From Macropodus opercularis (Eukaryota > Chordata > Actinopteri > Anabantiformes > Osphronemidae): a stretch of 64,000 nucleotides of DNA. Of the stretch, positions 12,301 to 24,934 are shown in pieces. The first letter of the stretch is position 1. Each line of letters begins with the position of its first letter. Under the pieces are notes generated by a model, which ran no database searches, had not been told where the DNA came from, and worked only from the letters and a program-made list of their open reading frames with translations. The position numbers and the translations under genes were made by a program. The stretch lies in contig CM061104.1 of assembly GCA_030770545.1 (NCBI GenBank), forward strand, positions 12,285,001 to 12,349,000, given 5' to 3'.

Positions 12301-15300
12301 AGTTTGGTGTTATTGGCACTGTTGCCTTTAGCTTCAGAAATCTCTACCATAAAGATCCACAGCAACGACAAACCATGATGGTCCAGGAACTGCTTCAGAC
12401 ACGATGGATTTTGAGTATCCTGTGAAACATAAATGCATGTGTGTGAATGACAAAAGCAGAATCACTTTAGCCAAATTATAACAGCCCAACAGTCGTTTCC
12501 TGCTTAGGGCATACTTGTATAAGCTTCAGGCAGATGAGTTTCTGCTCCATGGTTTCCACTCGAACCATTAGCCTGCAGAGAGACACCACCTGCTTCTCAT
12601 CGTACAGGCCTTCTCCATTCTCCAGTAACGCCTCCAGTTCCTCATCAACCTGTAGAGAGACAATTTGAAGTTAATATAAAAGTAAAGCTATCAAAGTAAA
12701 TTTATTAATAATGATAACTATAGGCTTTAGTTCTAAGCTATCTCATCTTTGATTTTATCATTATTAATTTAAAACTGTTGAATTTGTTAATAACTGTTGT
12801 CCAGGGTGAATCGCACCTTTTGCCTGATTGACAACTGGGATAGGCTCCAGCAACTAAGCCACTTGTGCAGGAAATGTTCAAATACTTTTCATTGAAATAC
12901 CACAAAGGCTTTGACATCTGTGACAAATTCGATTGAAAGAACGGACCGTTGTGAGAGCACTCTTTCGACTGCGGTCTTTCTTCATCTTCCCTCCAGCTGC
13001 CCGAACACTAACTCTGTTCTCCCCGCCCAGGAAGCCTCTGCAGCTGGGTGCTCCACAGAAGCATTTCTGTGCTTCTTTGCTGGAGAGTAAAAATGTCAAT
13101 AACAAAACCACCCGTTATAAGAGTTTCCCTCAGAATTATGTGGACACCCATATATTGTATTTATGAAAAGATTAGACAAGACAAAACACAAGGATAGGGA
13201 CATTAGATGTTACCCATATCTCTGGAACTGGTAATCAAATGTAAGTTCAGTTCCCGAAGTCACAGCCTTGGTGGTGAAGAAACCAACTCTAAGCTGACCA
13301 TTGACTGTCCACTGAAAAGGGACACAAAAATGAACATCAGCCCAGCTTTCAGTCAGCCCATCTGAACAAGTGCGGAAGCACTGTTTAGCCACTGTACCTT
13401 TTGGGTCTCACAGTTTGGTTCACAGCTGTGGTTCATAAACCGAGAGCAGTTACCCTTCAGCGTTGCATCAATGATCTGAAGAGACATATCGCAATTCTAG
13501 GTATTTCTGCCTCTTTAGCTGAATCATTAAATCAATCAGTTTAATAAAGTGAACTGCATTGCGTTGTATTATCACTTACCTCGTTGTTTTTCAGAGACAT
13601 GAAGTAGTAGTGAATGTTTTTATTGCGAGCATACTCTTTCACTCTTGTTTTGAACTCTTTGTGGTCCAGCACCTCTCCGCAGTACTCCAGTACAAAGGTG
13701 TTCCTGAGACGGAGACAAAAACAAAACACAGTCTGACAATCTGTCTGTTTAGCCAACTATAATATTTAAGACCATCAAGTCCACAACAAGGATTTGACTC
13801 GAGAATGAAACCTTTGGACTTTTAACTTAAAAGACAAAAACTCTTTTACAACAGTACCACTGTAACTATAACTTTTGTTAATGTGTTAATGCTAAATGCT
13901 ACAAAAACAATTTAAACCTACGGAGCCAAGTCTTTGGCTGCACGTAATCCCCAACCCTTCTCTTCCGTAAGGATAACGTCAAAGTCTGCGTGTTGTTTCA
14001 TCTGAAAGCGTCGATTTGAGCAATAAGCTCCATTTAGGCACCGTGATGAGCTGGAACATACAAGCAGAACAAATTGATTGAGAAAACAAGAGGCAGGGAG
14101 CATAATTTACAGTTACGCTCATAAGTATTCCACCACAATGGATTTGGAAAGACGTCTAGTCAGTCTACAGAGTATGTGGTTTAAGGACAGTGTGCAGTGT
14201 AAAACATCAGTGTTGAAGCATATGCTGGTATATATCGAATGAGAAGAGAAGCATAGAATCAATGTTTATGAACTCATACGGCCGTAGTTCTAATATGGTT
14301 CATCCTATATTCTTGACAGCCTTTCATGCACATATTGACATAGAGAAAGATAATTTGTGCTGCAGAAACATGTAGAAAATTATCACGGCCGGATGTAATT
14401 GGATATCAACTTCTGCCCAGTTTCTAACAAGAGCAGAATTTCCTGTCTGACAATGTCTTAATCGTTTTTAATGGCAAGAATACAAAATTTAAAAAAATCT
14501 TTAAGTTAACCTCCTCTTATGTATTTTGGTGCAACCTTAAAAGAAATATTCAACTTACCACTCAATCATGAGCAATCGGTTTAAACAATCTTCTCCGCAT
14601 GCTAATACTCCTCTTGCACGGTCTTCTCTGGGCAGCACTGGGCACTCACACTGCATCCTCTTGATATCTCGGTGAGATTTGCTCTTTTTTCTGCAAAAAA
14701 TGTATATACATTTTTTTTAAAGTATATTTTACACAAAACAAACTGAGATATCTGGTCAGGATGCAAAACAACAAATTACCTCTCAGTCAAGTACAGGTTC
14801 TCCTCAATCAAATCAAAATAAGGGGGCATCTTTCTCGACTTGGCACACTCTTTCCATTTAATGGCATCTTGAAAGTCCTGCAAAGTGAGTGATGGATGAT
14901 GCACCTCCACCTTGACAAGAGTTTCCTTAGAGGTGTCGGTATCTCCTTGGCGCTCCCGTTTGCTTGCAGGCCCAGCTTCTGCCTCGTTGTCTGAATCTGA
15001 CTCAACCTCAGGACGCCGTTTCTTGGGTGGACCCCTGCCTCTCTGAGGTCTAAAATGATCTACCGTAGGGGGGTCAGGTACGACAGAGCCTCTGCTATTA
15101 CTGCTTATTTCATAACCTTGTACAAAACTTGACCCTGGGGTGTTTAGTCCACTGCATTCGAAACTTTGATTGCGATTTGTTGGTTTACCTCCACTGTAGT
15201 CATCATGATCATTAGTCAGAGAGTCCGGATGGATTTCACCTGCAAGATCCTGACAATTTTCATCTGAATGGATGTATGGATTTCGGCTGGTCTGCGTGTT

Positions 15301-18300
15301 TGGAGGTTGATGGTTCAAGGAAGCACAATCTTGTCTATGTTTCTGTCCTTTGACAGACGTTTCTGTCAGTTTAGTGTTTGGTAATTGTGGCCCATGACTG
15401 CTATCAGGCTGCGGATACGTACTACTGGGTTGCTCTGATTGAGAAAAGTTCCAACCTAAACTGAAACGACTCTTATCGCTGATATTACCAGCACAGGAAA
15501 AACCCTCTTGTTGGTAGATAAAGTGTATCTGTTCACCTCTGCTGCCTACAGCATGTTGGTTGTACAGTTGTTTGGAAGAATCAAGACTGTAAGCAGGATG
15601 TGTAGTATTTATATTGCCAGGTACGGGTAGGGCACTGAAGGAACTGGAACCCTCTGAGTGACTCGTGCTATCAATCATATTGCTCTGAGACTGACACAAC
15701 ATGCTCCTTTTGGGTGACTCATTTATATCAGCACAGGAACCACTGTTCAGTCCAAATGCAGCAGAAGAGCTTCGTTGCCTTTGTTCAGGGCTGACTTGAT
15801 TGATGACTTTACGGATAGTTACATCAGATGCTATGTAAGCGTTGTGAAGTTCTGAGTTAGTCATGGGACTGCAAGATGCTCCGGTGTCCTGCATTTCCAA
15901 CGTCAAGGAAGAATTCTTTGGCACCACTACTACAGAGTGCAATCGCTTAATAGCCTCATCACAATCAGAGTCGTATTCTGAGTTGTCACTGTCACTGATC
16001 TCACTCTGTCCTCCCAGTGCTTCCTGATTAGGTGGTGTTCTCTTCCTCAGTTTGCTCCTAGAACTGTCATTTGATTTGTCATCGTGATCATTTTGATTCC
16101 AACTTTGCATCTTTGCAGCTATGTCAACCTGCAACGCATCATTTATGTGCACAGGCCCATTTATGTTTGTTTTCTCAGAAACAGTTAATTTTAAGTGACA
16201 GTGGTCCATGCTGGTACTTGCTTGAGATGCTGTCACACTTTGGTCTTTGTATTTATGGGTCTTAGAGGCTCTGTCCGTTTCATCTTCTTGCTTAGAGAGC
16301 TCAGTCTGCTTCACTATTGTGGAATGTGTTTCAGCTTCTTGAACATTATCTTTACAGTCTTGTTGGTTCCTGTCTTTAAAAAACTCTACTTCTTTGACTG
16401 AGATCACTTTTTTAGTAGCAACCTTATTGTCTGCACTTGGTGTCTTCTGTGAATTATCACACTCTGAAGAGTCTTGACCAACAATATCCCATCGAGACTT
16501 TTTGGCAGTACTGATGGTCTTTTTACCCAAATCTACACTTTGCTGTCCATGTTTCAGCAGATTTTCAGTTTCACACGTTGAATTTGATTTGTTTGGCACA
16601 GCTGCGTTGGTCTGCTGGTCGACTGTCAGAACTGTATTCTGCTCATCAGCCTCTGCTTTAGTGTCCTCCTGGACATCGCTTGTGACGGGCATCTCTGCTG
16701 TATCAGGTAAGGACTTTGGCTCTACTGAACAATGAACTTGGCTGCACGTTAAACTCTCATTACTACTGCATACACGTAAGACCGTTGCACTTAAGTTCAA
16801 ATATGGTTGATCATTTGAAGAAATGCTGTCCTTCACGTTGGTCAAGTCTTCCAGGGTGGCATCTTCGTGCTTTAGGTTTTCACTTGAGGTTATAGGCGAG
16901 GTATTTGTATTCTCAATTTGGAGACTTGAATTATTTTCCTTTGTCTCTTTAGAGAATGATTCTTCTGAAGCATTTTCAACAAAGGGATCCACCTGCTCAG
17001 CATACTGGGTTCTCTGTTCCTCATGATCCTGATGGAAGTATGATTCTTCTTTTTCACTCTGACACAGTCTAACAGTGGTTGTACATGATGATACTTGGCT
17101 AGGAAAAATGTCATCTGATTGTCTATTTTCTTCTGTGTTTTTTACAGAGGTGGTAACCTGTTTCAGATCTGGTTGACCACTTTTCTTTACGGATTTATTA
17201 TTATTCTCCTCAGAGCCAGAGCTTTTGTCAGAGGCCTGAGATCTTCCTTTATGATCTGCCTCAGATTCACTAGAGCTGCCTTTGTGCCGTTTCTCATATG
17301 TTTGAGAGTGTGTGTGTGAACTGGAAGAAGAGGATTTCCTGTTGGTTTCTGATTTGTAATGGGTGCTAGACCTATGTTGGCTGTAGTCCAGATCAGGAGA
17401 GCACTTGCGCTGCGAATCAGAGTCAGACCGCTTTGAAGTCCTTTCAGTCTTTGTCAGTTGTGTTTTCTTATCTATCTCTGAAGAGTGAGGAGAGCCTACA
17501 GATTTAGAGACAATTTCAGATTTAGAGTAGGATGAGGACCTGGATTCTTTATGCGAGCAAGAATAGGCAGACGGTCTACTGGCAACACTTGTCCTTGTCT
17601 TTGTCTTCCTATGGTCCTCCTCAGAGTCAGAGCTGTCTCGAGTTCTGTCAGTCCGAGAACGGGAACGTCGTCTTTCTCTGCGTGGAGAACTTCTATGTGA
17701 TCTCCAGTCTGATTCGTGATAATATGACCTCTCCGAACGAGATCCTCTGTCACTTCTTGATCTCTCTGACCTGGAATGAGATGAACTTGTTCGAGACCCT
17801 CTTGATCTAGACCGCGATCGAGATCGTGACCGTCTGCGATCTTTGTCTGAACGAGATGAGCGTGATGATGTGTGTCTAGAGTCACGGTCTGATTTAGAGT
17901 AACTAGAGGACCTTTCATGATTCTCTGACTTCCTAGAAGATGTTTTATCCTTATCCTCCATGTGTGAGCCAGAGGAGGACTTTTTTACCTCTTTGCTTCT
18001 ACTGTCCAAGTTTGATTTACCTTTGGGGTCTGCTGCTTTTTGACTGGAAGACATCTGAGCAGAGTCAACTTCAGATTCTGAGAAAAAGGGAGCACTCTCT
18101 GATTGGGACCTGGTTTTCATTTTGTATGCCTTATTAACACACTCAGCACTGCTTGAAGTCTCACCATCTTTTCCTGAGGAAGCAGCTGACTTCTCGATGG
18201 TTGGGGTTATCTGTGCCTCAGAGCCTTCAAAGGGAACACTTTCACACGAGCTGACACTAAGGGACTGGGGTGTAGAGAATTCAGTTGCATTCTTAACTGA

Positions 18301-21300
18301 TGACTTCGGAGAATCTTGCAATTCAGAGGAGTGCTCCTCTTCAGTCATAACAGACATTGGTTGCTCTTCTGAAGCAGAGACACTGATAAGTTGCTTCTTA
18401 AAATGGATCTTGGTTAAGTCTGGTTTATGTTTAGTAGCTGAGGTGTCTGGTGCCTCAGAATTTGACTCTGCTATTGATTCTGGCACCGTGCATGTCTGCT
18501 TTTGTTCAGTATTGCATTTGCCTTGCCCTGCTCTGTCCTCCTTAGTCTGAGGTTCAGTGACAGACTTGTCAGGGCTTGTAGGGATAAAAGCCAGGCTCTG
18601 TCGTGACTTCTTGGTCTGTGTGAAGCTGAAGGACACTTTCTGACGACCCTGATCCTCTAGGTTCACCTTCATTTTGCTCCCTTTAGGCAAGAGATGGTTG
18701 GACAGCATCACTCTGGGAGACAGGCTCTTCATAAGAGCTGCCTTAGATAGGCCCTCCACTTTCAGCTACAATGAAAACACAATCAGTTTGTGATATTTTT
18801 TTTTTAACATGACAATAAACATAGACGTTGTAGCATGAAAACTGTTTTTAAGACTTACTGAAGCTCCACTGCCCTCCTCTCTGTAGGTATGAAGGAACAC
18901 CACAGGCACAAAAAGGAAAAGAAATAAAAAAATCATAATAACATACACATAGAATTGAATTATATATATTACTTCAATTAATTAACAAGTTATTTACACA
19001 ACATTCAACTCAGTGGCCAGAAATGTAAGGCAGGACGGAAGTGAAAAGCTCCTAGCCCTGATCCGAAGTGAGGACAAAGCAGTTACCAAGTTGTGTGTGT
19101 GTTTGTATCTAAGCAACAATTTGGCGAAGTGGTGACAAACATTTTTTGACTAAAACTACTGGAATTAAAAAGAAATGGATATAATAGAAATAAATGAACA
19201 ACATTATGGTTACTATTACCATGTGAAGGCCCTGATGATAAATCGCAAATGCTTATTTACCATTGTCTTTTTTTATGCCACTGCTGAGGTCAAAGGTTAT
19301 GGTTAAAGACTGGATTATTCCTACTGCAATGAGGAAGAACAAGAGATACTAAACCTACAAATGTAAGAAGATGGTAAGCAGAAAAAAATAAATGATAAAT
19401 AAAATGCAAATTAATGAAGTTACCTAAACATATGTTGGATTAACACTCAAAGGTACACTGAACACCTTAAATGTTTGTATTGCTTACACCAGCAACTTCT
19501 CTTGCCAATTCAAAAAGAAGGAAAAAAAACAGCTGAAGAGCATATGAAGTATTTCTTTTTGTACTAATAAAGTGTGTGTGTTTTTCTTAGAACAGACTCA
19601 CTGTGCGTGCTGGGCAACAATTGGGTCATTTAATCCTTTGGGAAATATTTTTCTTTCTTTCTTTGACCTTCAAAATGAGACACTCCTGCAGGGATATTCA
19701 CTCATATAGTAAGTGCTATAACAAGCAGCCTACAAGCTAATGAAAAATGATCAATTCACTTAGTAGAAGCTTGTAACGTATACTATCGTTTTAAGTTAAG
19801 ACATCGTGATGTGTTTCATCTGGTGCTGCACTGTACAAAACACAACCTCTCTATACACAGGCCATTCAGTCAGTACATGTAAGACAACATTATCTCACAT
19901 ATTCATTTTAAGAATTAACTTTTTCATATAACTCAGACTAAAAACAAGTACAGGACCTTGGGATGACTTTGATCAAATGTTTAACATTGAACCTGTGCCA
20001 AAAACATCTGGCAGGTCTGCAGTCAAAACTAAACACAACCTGGTAATTATACTATACCAATTTCCAAATGTACAGCAAACTTATGTGGACAAGACACATT
20101 TTGTATGGTGCATTTTGTGCTGTCTAATACCTGATTTCTGACTTGAGCAGAGTGTCCATTGAGAAACTCATCTAGGATTTGTAGGCTCGAAGAGGCTTCT
20201 GGCCAAATCAGAGAAACGAGCACTCCAAAGTGATGGCACACCTGACAAGAAAGACAGGGTTGCAGTTAACTCATTCTAGTTGGTAGCTTACAGCTACTCC
20301 GTCAGAAGGTTTTACAATTTTGACATCAGCATCTAAAACCTAATGTTTGTAATATCTGGCTGGTTCAAAACACACGGTATTCACAATGTATTCAACATCA
20401 AAACGTGCATAGTGCCACTTGTTTATAAACCGTTGACTATCAGTGAATTCACATCTTTTCCAGTTATCTCTAGTCTGTCCAGTGTGGCAGAGACACCCCA
20501 CATGTTTGAAGCTCTGCTATCTCTAGGAGACAAACATTCCCCTTTTTCCTCACTCTGGCTGGCTTCTCCTGCTGCAACGTTAGATGCATTGAAGCAACAA
20601 CAACAAACGTAAAACTCAACAATCACCTATACTTCATTTACTACTATTGGTCGGCATAGATGAAAACACAGACGCGCGCATCGCACTGTTTTCCACGTAA
20701 ACCACATGAAATGCCCCACAATATGTGATGAGCAGCTGCGGCAGGAGGATTTACCTTCAAGAATACACCGACACGCACATGAAAACATACCGTGACTGCT
20801 TTGAAGCACACTAGTCAACTAACTACAGCATGGCCTGTGCAGGAGTGGAAGTAGCAGAAACATGGCCTTTAAATGGCTCGTTCTCCCCACTGTGAAAACG
20901 AGCATTGGGTGTACAGATAACTTATCAATTCAGTGAACTGTTCTGTAAAGATCTACCAAGTAATCACGTTACGGCAAAGAATTAAGTCGTATATAGACGC
21001 GCGCGACGCATGTACGACTGTGAGGCTGTTTTGTAATATCAGAACCGGCTAAGCTAACTTTTGTAGGCTAACTTAGCTGTCCTGGACCATCTGTGAGTTA
21101 GCATTAGCTCGTGGTGTGTTTTGCACCACTCGTGTTGTCACAGATGAATATTCAACAACTCTATGCTTAGACGTGTTGCGTGTGAGAAAGGTCATTTTCG
21201 CCCATACAACAAAAGTAAACAATCACATTATTATCAATGTAGGTGGTGGTGGCTAGCCGAGGGGATTCACTAGCAACAGAAGCTAACGCTAGCTAAGTTA

Positions 21301-21642
21301 GCTTACTCTCAGAAGTAGCAGCCCGTAGGCTAACGCTCTGGTTTGTAATGTAATGCTATGTTTTACTTAGCCGGCGTTGGTGTAACATGAGTGTGTAACG
21401 TCAGAAACTTTTGAGGAGTTCGTGACTTTTTATGATTCTTCGTGTAAGCAGAAGGTGTTTGCTATGCGTTTCCGCTTTAGAACATAAGTGTGTGGACCCG
21501 GCTTTACTAGCATGCTAGCTAATGGTGTTTTTGTCTTATGGGTAGCGGGCTGGTTTTACCACAATAAACGTTAACCCCAAGTTTAGAAAAAAATCCCGGG
21601 TACTCACTTTACGAAGTGCTTAAGGTCACACGGCTCCCCCAT
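6383..21642 (-). CDS. setd2: Histone H3 lysine-36 trimethyltransferase SETD2
   Basis: Nuclear enzyme that trimethylates H3K36 on transcribed chromatin. In transcript order the coding exons are 21642-21608, 18880-18859, 18765-14780, 14690-14559, 14050-13922, 13703-13580, 13475-13398, 13311-13214, 13079-12947, 12649-12515, 12419-12291, 12211-10703, 10594-10546, 10474-10255, 10162-9439, 9314-9189, 8849-8713, 8645-8534, 7395-7321, 7184-7083 and 6544-6383. They total 8217 nt, 2738 residues plus stop; human SETD2 is about 2560. Domains in order: an RS-rich N-terminal half, AWS (about 1355-1435, RMQCEC), SET (to about 1535, with NHSCEPNCET and ELTFDYQF), post-SET (CFCGAPSCRG), an acidic region with a heptad expansion (about 1905-2058), a Gln-rich segment, WW (LPPNWKVARDPEGKIYYYH) and the C-terminal SRI domain that binds the phosphorylated RNA polymerase II tail. 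The start ATG is inferred from phase matching through a 22-nt second exon. Confidence 0.95.
11036..11497 (-). repeat. setd2: Coding minisatellite: 21-bp units encoding EEAEPIQ-type heptads in setd2
   Basis: About 21 to 22 tandem 21-bp units lie inside setd2 exon 12 and stay in frame. The core is seven perfect EEAEPIQ units. It is flanked by diverged ones with KPIQAEA, GPFQEEA, AAAEPTQ and AAVGDPTQ. Because each unit is a multiple of three and lacks stops in several frames, it also produces long meaningless frames on both strands. Human SETD2 has an acidic stretch here but, as I recall it, no such array. Confidence 0.9.
12797..12855 (+). repeat. Degenerate fish interspersed-repeat fragment in a setd2 intron
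   Basis: It contains the phrase GGGATAGGCTCCAGCA preceded by a TCCAGGGTG...CGCACCT...GCCTGAT block. This resembles a repeat tail found widely in teleost genomes. It sits in the setd2 intron 12650-12946, is truncated and has no coding content. The family name was not assigned. Confidence 0.45.
18881..21607 (-). other. setd2: setd2 first intron
   Basis: A 2.7-kb intron between the 11-codon first coding exon and the 22-nt second exon. It is AT-rich on the left. Towards 20.6-21.6 kb it becomes richer in CG dinucleotides, consistent with the edge of a promoter domain. Short open frames here (for example near 20.05-20.24 kb) show no resemblance to Setd2 and I left them out. Confidence 0.55.
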
Positions 21643-22486
21643 CTTCGAAATCGCCAGTAATCGACCCTTTGTGAAACATCAAGCAACAATGTATGCCGAC
21701 GTCAAATCCATACGGAGCTGTCGGAAATGACCGTCGGCTCAGTGGCTCCTGCTGCTGCGCCCCAGCCTCAGCCTGGGTGACTGCTGGTAATACGGAGCTA
21801 ACATGAGCTCACATAGTTAGCCAAGCGCCGAAAACATGAACTGATCGCGAAAGCCAAGTCCCGGGACGTGTCTTAATTATGCCAACCTGCAAGTCGCAGT
21901 GAAACACGACGGCCCTGGGGCGCTCGCATGTACAGGAGCATGTCTGTGAAATAGCTTTTATTGCACACACTGATCCTCAGAGGCTGCAACCGCGGCCGCT
22001 GCGTTCAGCAGCATCACATGATGGGAAAGCACAGCTGGCGCGAACCCTGGAGCGGACTGCGGGTCCGAGCCATCAACTGCAAGAGATTTACGAGCTCAAA
22101 TACCAAAGCAAACCAAAGCACTCACCACAGTGTTGATAGATATTAATAAAGAGAGGAGGGAGTTGGACTGAAAACATCCTACAAGAGAAAGCACATGAAA
22201 CTGAAACCAGTTTAACACATCTGTATTTCGCTTTGACCACTAATAGTTTCAGGTGTAAGTGAGGATGCGCTCAAAATTATTTACAATGATTTTATTTGTT
22301 AATTAACTGTTTGTAAACCTTCTAGAATAGGCGAGTGCAGCTGATAGATAATTAAGTAGGCTGGTGGCACTCAGATGTGCTTATCTGTATCTTTGAGTAT
22401 TGTCATGCAATACCAGTCTGACTTCAAGGTGTAGACATATATGTGTTGCAGAACTTCTTTGTTGTTACTGTAAAAGGTTCATAATA

Positions 22487-22527
<41 letters not shown>

Positions 22528-24934
22528 GAAATAAAACTGGCAAGGGGGGCCCCAATGACAGAGATGAATGGCAGTTAAATATTGACAGAAACTGGTTTAA
22601 TATGCAGTGGTAAGCACCCCCCACTTGAATTTTCAGGTCGAATTTTAAGGTGAAGTAGAGACAGGAAACCCCCCATTGTTCCAACTCGCATGGAATGAGT
22701 CATTTCTAGATCAGACCCTGAGCTTACGTTAATCGGACCAATGTTTGGGCGCTGTGAGTTATTGCATATTAAAGGAAAACGTCCCAGTGTGGTGATCCTG
22801 AAACCATTGAACATGGTTTTCTTCAATGTATCAGGTATGCAAATAAGTTTTAAAGCGGTTATATGATATGCTTTTCCACTAAGTCGTTTTTGGACAAGAA
22901 AAGAAACAGAAAGAAACATCTGCTTTAAAAAACTGCTACATTTGCACGAGTCAGGGCTGTAGACAGAAATAGATGTCGCTGACCTAGTTACCATTGTCCT
23001 GTAGAGGGCGACGACGTCCCTGCCTGCCTCTACGCTGCCATCGACCACAAAGGGAAGAGGAAGAAGCTCACGTCGCGGCAGAGGAAGCGCCACACGGATC
23101 AGAATATAGCCGATCTAAGTTTTTTTTTCTCCCGCTATTGTCGATCTTGCGCGACATTCTGTGCTAGGCCATTGTGTAAGTTGTGCAGTTGGCTGGGTGG
23201 ATATGTTGGGGTGTTAGTTGTACACAGTCCAGTGCCATTGGCGTAGGTCTGCGTTGGTAGCCAAACGCGCAGACGACGGGGAAGCCTCCGGCCTTCCTCC
23301 CTTCCTCCCTTCTTGGCTAACCTTAGCGAACGCTGGCAGTGCGCTTCCAGACGTCCATTGTCAACCTTATACGTCCCCGTAAGGCTTAATAATGTTGCGT
23401 CTGGCGATGAAATATCGCTCCTACAAACGATTGTCGTGTGTGTGTGTGTCTTCGGGACATCGTGTTATTCTATTGTTAGCTAACCTACGGTGGCGGGGCC
23501 ACTTGTCTTTTAGTGAGTATGTAAAGAGGCCCAGTGGCTGTACCTACACGGATGGTTGAATGTGTCCGCTTTCATGCTGCGACCCCCCCCCCAGTACCGG
23601 TGGTAAATGTTTCTAGCAGATGGTTAGCATCCAGTTGTATGCTAATGCTAGTTGCTCTGAGGTTTCAGCGAGCTGCATTTCAGCGGTGTGAGATGGTCTG
23701 TGACCCGCAGCGCAGACGACTTGAAATGGACGCCCGGCAATTATTGGATGCAATACCCTGTGGATTCTGGTGGCTGTGCTTCAGAAGCCTGGAAACAAAC
23801 CACTCGACATGCCAGCGATTGATGAGGACCAAGGACCGACTGGTGCCGTTTGCTCAAGTGTTAATGTCAACAATTTAACAGACGTTTTCCTGCTCAACAC
23901 TTGGCCATATATGCGATTGTTAAATGGGCTTAATCTTTAGAAACACAACACATTAGTGTATAATGTGTTTCTTTAAGTACGTACTTTTTTTCTACTTCCT
24001 GATGAGATGATCAAACCTTTTATGGAACTGGCGTTCTGCTTATATAAGTTTGTGCCTGAATGCACAGAGGAGGAAGTGAAGCTGCAGTGACCAGAGAGAC
24101 TGGGAAAAGAGGACACTGCTTTTATTTTATTTTATTTCACACTCGGATTCTTCAATTTACAACACTGAATGAAGCATTTTGGAACGGCTGTTGGAGGAGT
24201 TGGGTTAAATTGAGGATGGCGTGGAATGTACATGTACACCTATGATACGAATCATAAGTGTACGTGGCTTTTCTGGCGGAGCACTTAACATTTCACTTTG
24301 GATGGGGAAAAGAAAAAGCTTTGTCACTTTTGGTGCTTTTTGGCTTGTGACAGTGTTGTTTTAGTTGGCTTAGCTTGCGATGATATATCAGCTAGAAACA
24401 AAGGGCTGCCTTACCCATGGTATATGGTATTGCTCTTGTTGACCTGTGCACCTGTTGAAGCCCTCCCCCAATTTCAGAAGACTCACTGAATGTCTCAGGG
24501 CATACATAAGAGACGTTCAGATACAAAGTGATTGATCCCTTAGTTGAGTTCTCTGCTGATTGGGATGTGATGCACATTCAGCCCATTGGTTTTCTAAAGG
24601 CCACAGCGTTGTTGGCTGTGTTATATTTGAGGGTTTGTCTTTAAAAATGAGGTAATATAATTTGTTAGGTGTGCACAGTTCTTGGTGTTTCAGATCATTG
24701 GTTTATATGGAGTATAGATTGTTGTGCTTTAATATGGTACTGGGCAAAGGAAAGGATTTGCCAATTTTTGAAGGTGGCTTTTTTTGAGCATTGGTCATGG
24801 GGACTCTGCTTTTCCTCACACTTCTCTTCAGTTTCAGTGGAATGCCAGGGAATTGACGTTGAGCCTGAACTTCTGTTGGAAATAATACTATTCTATACCC
24901 TTTTGTCTGCAGGTCCTGTTGTTTGTTCTGCAGC
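21643..24934. promoter_or_regulatory. Divergent promoter interval between setd2 and rbm12b
   Basis: Setd2 is read leftwards from 21642 and rbm12b rightwards from 24935. The stretch 21.6-22.1 kb is GC- and CpG-rich (a CGCGGCCGCTGCG cluster near 21990) and probably holds the setd2 start site. A second CpG-containing segment at about 23.0-23.5 kb may hold the untranslated first exon of rbm12b; the CCCC|GTAAGG at 23379 is a possible donor. The rbm12b ATG follows directly after an acceptor-like TTGTTCTGCAG, so a 5'UTR intron is likely. The open frames in this interval look spurious. Confidence 0.5.
22488..22527. repeat. (AAT)n microsatellite
   Basis: About 13 consecutive AAT triplets between setd2 and rbm12b. 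It is a simple-sequence repeat with no coding role. Confidence 0.95.

Noticed and set aside
20047..20241. Possible extra setd2 exon (64 codons)
   Set aside because: It does not resemble any SETD2 N-terminus, and the 21642-18880-18765 exon chain already closes in frame without it.
22575..23093. A 172-codon - strand frame between setd2 and rbm12b
   Set aside because: No recognisable domain, CpG-rich promoter context and no splice support; probably chance.
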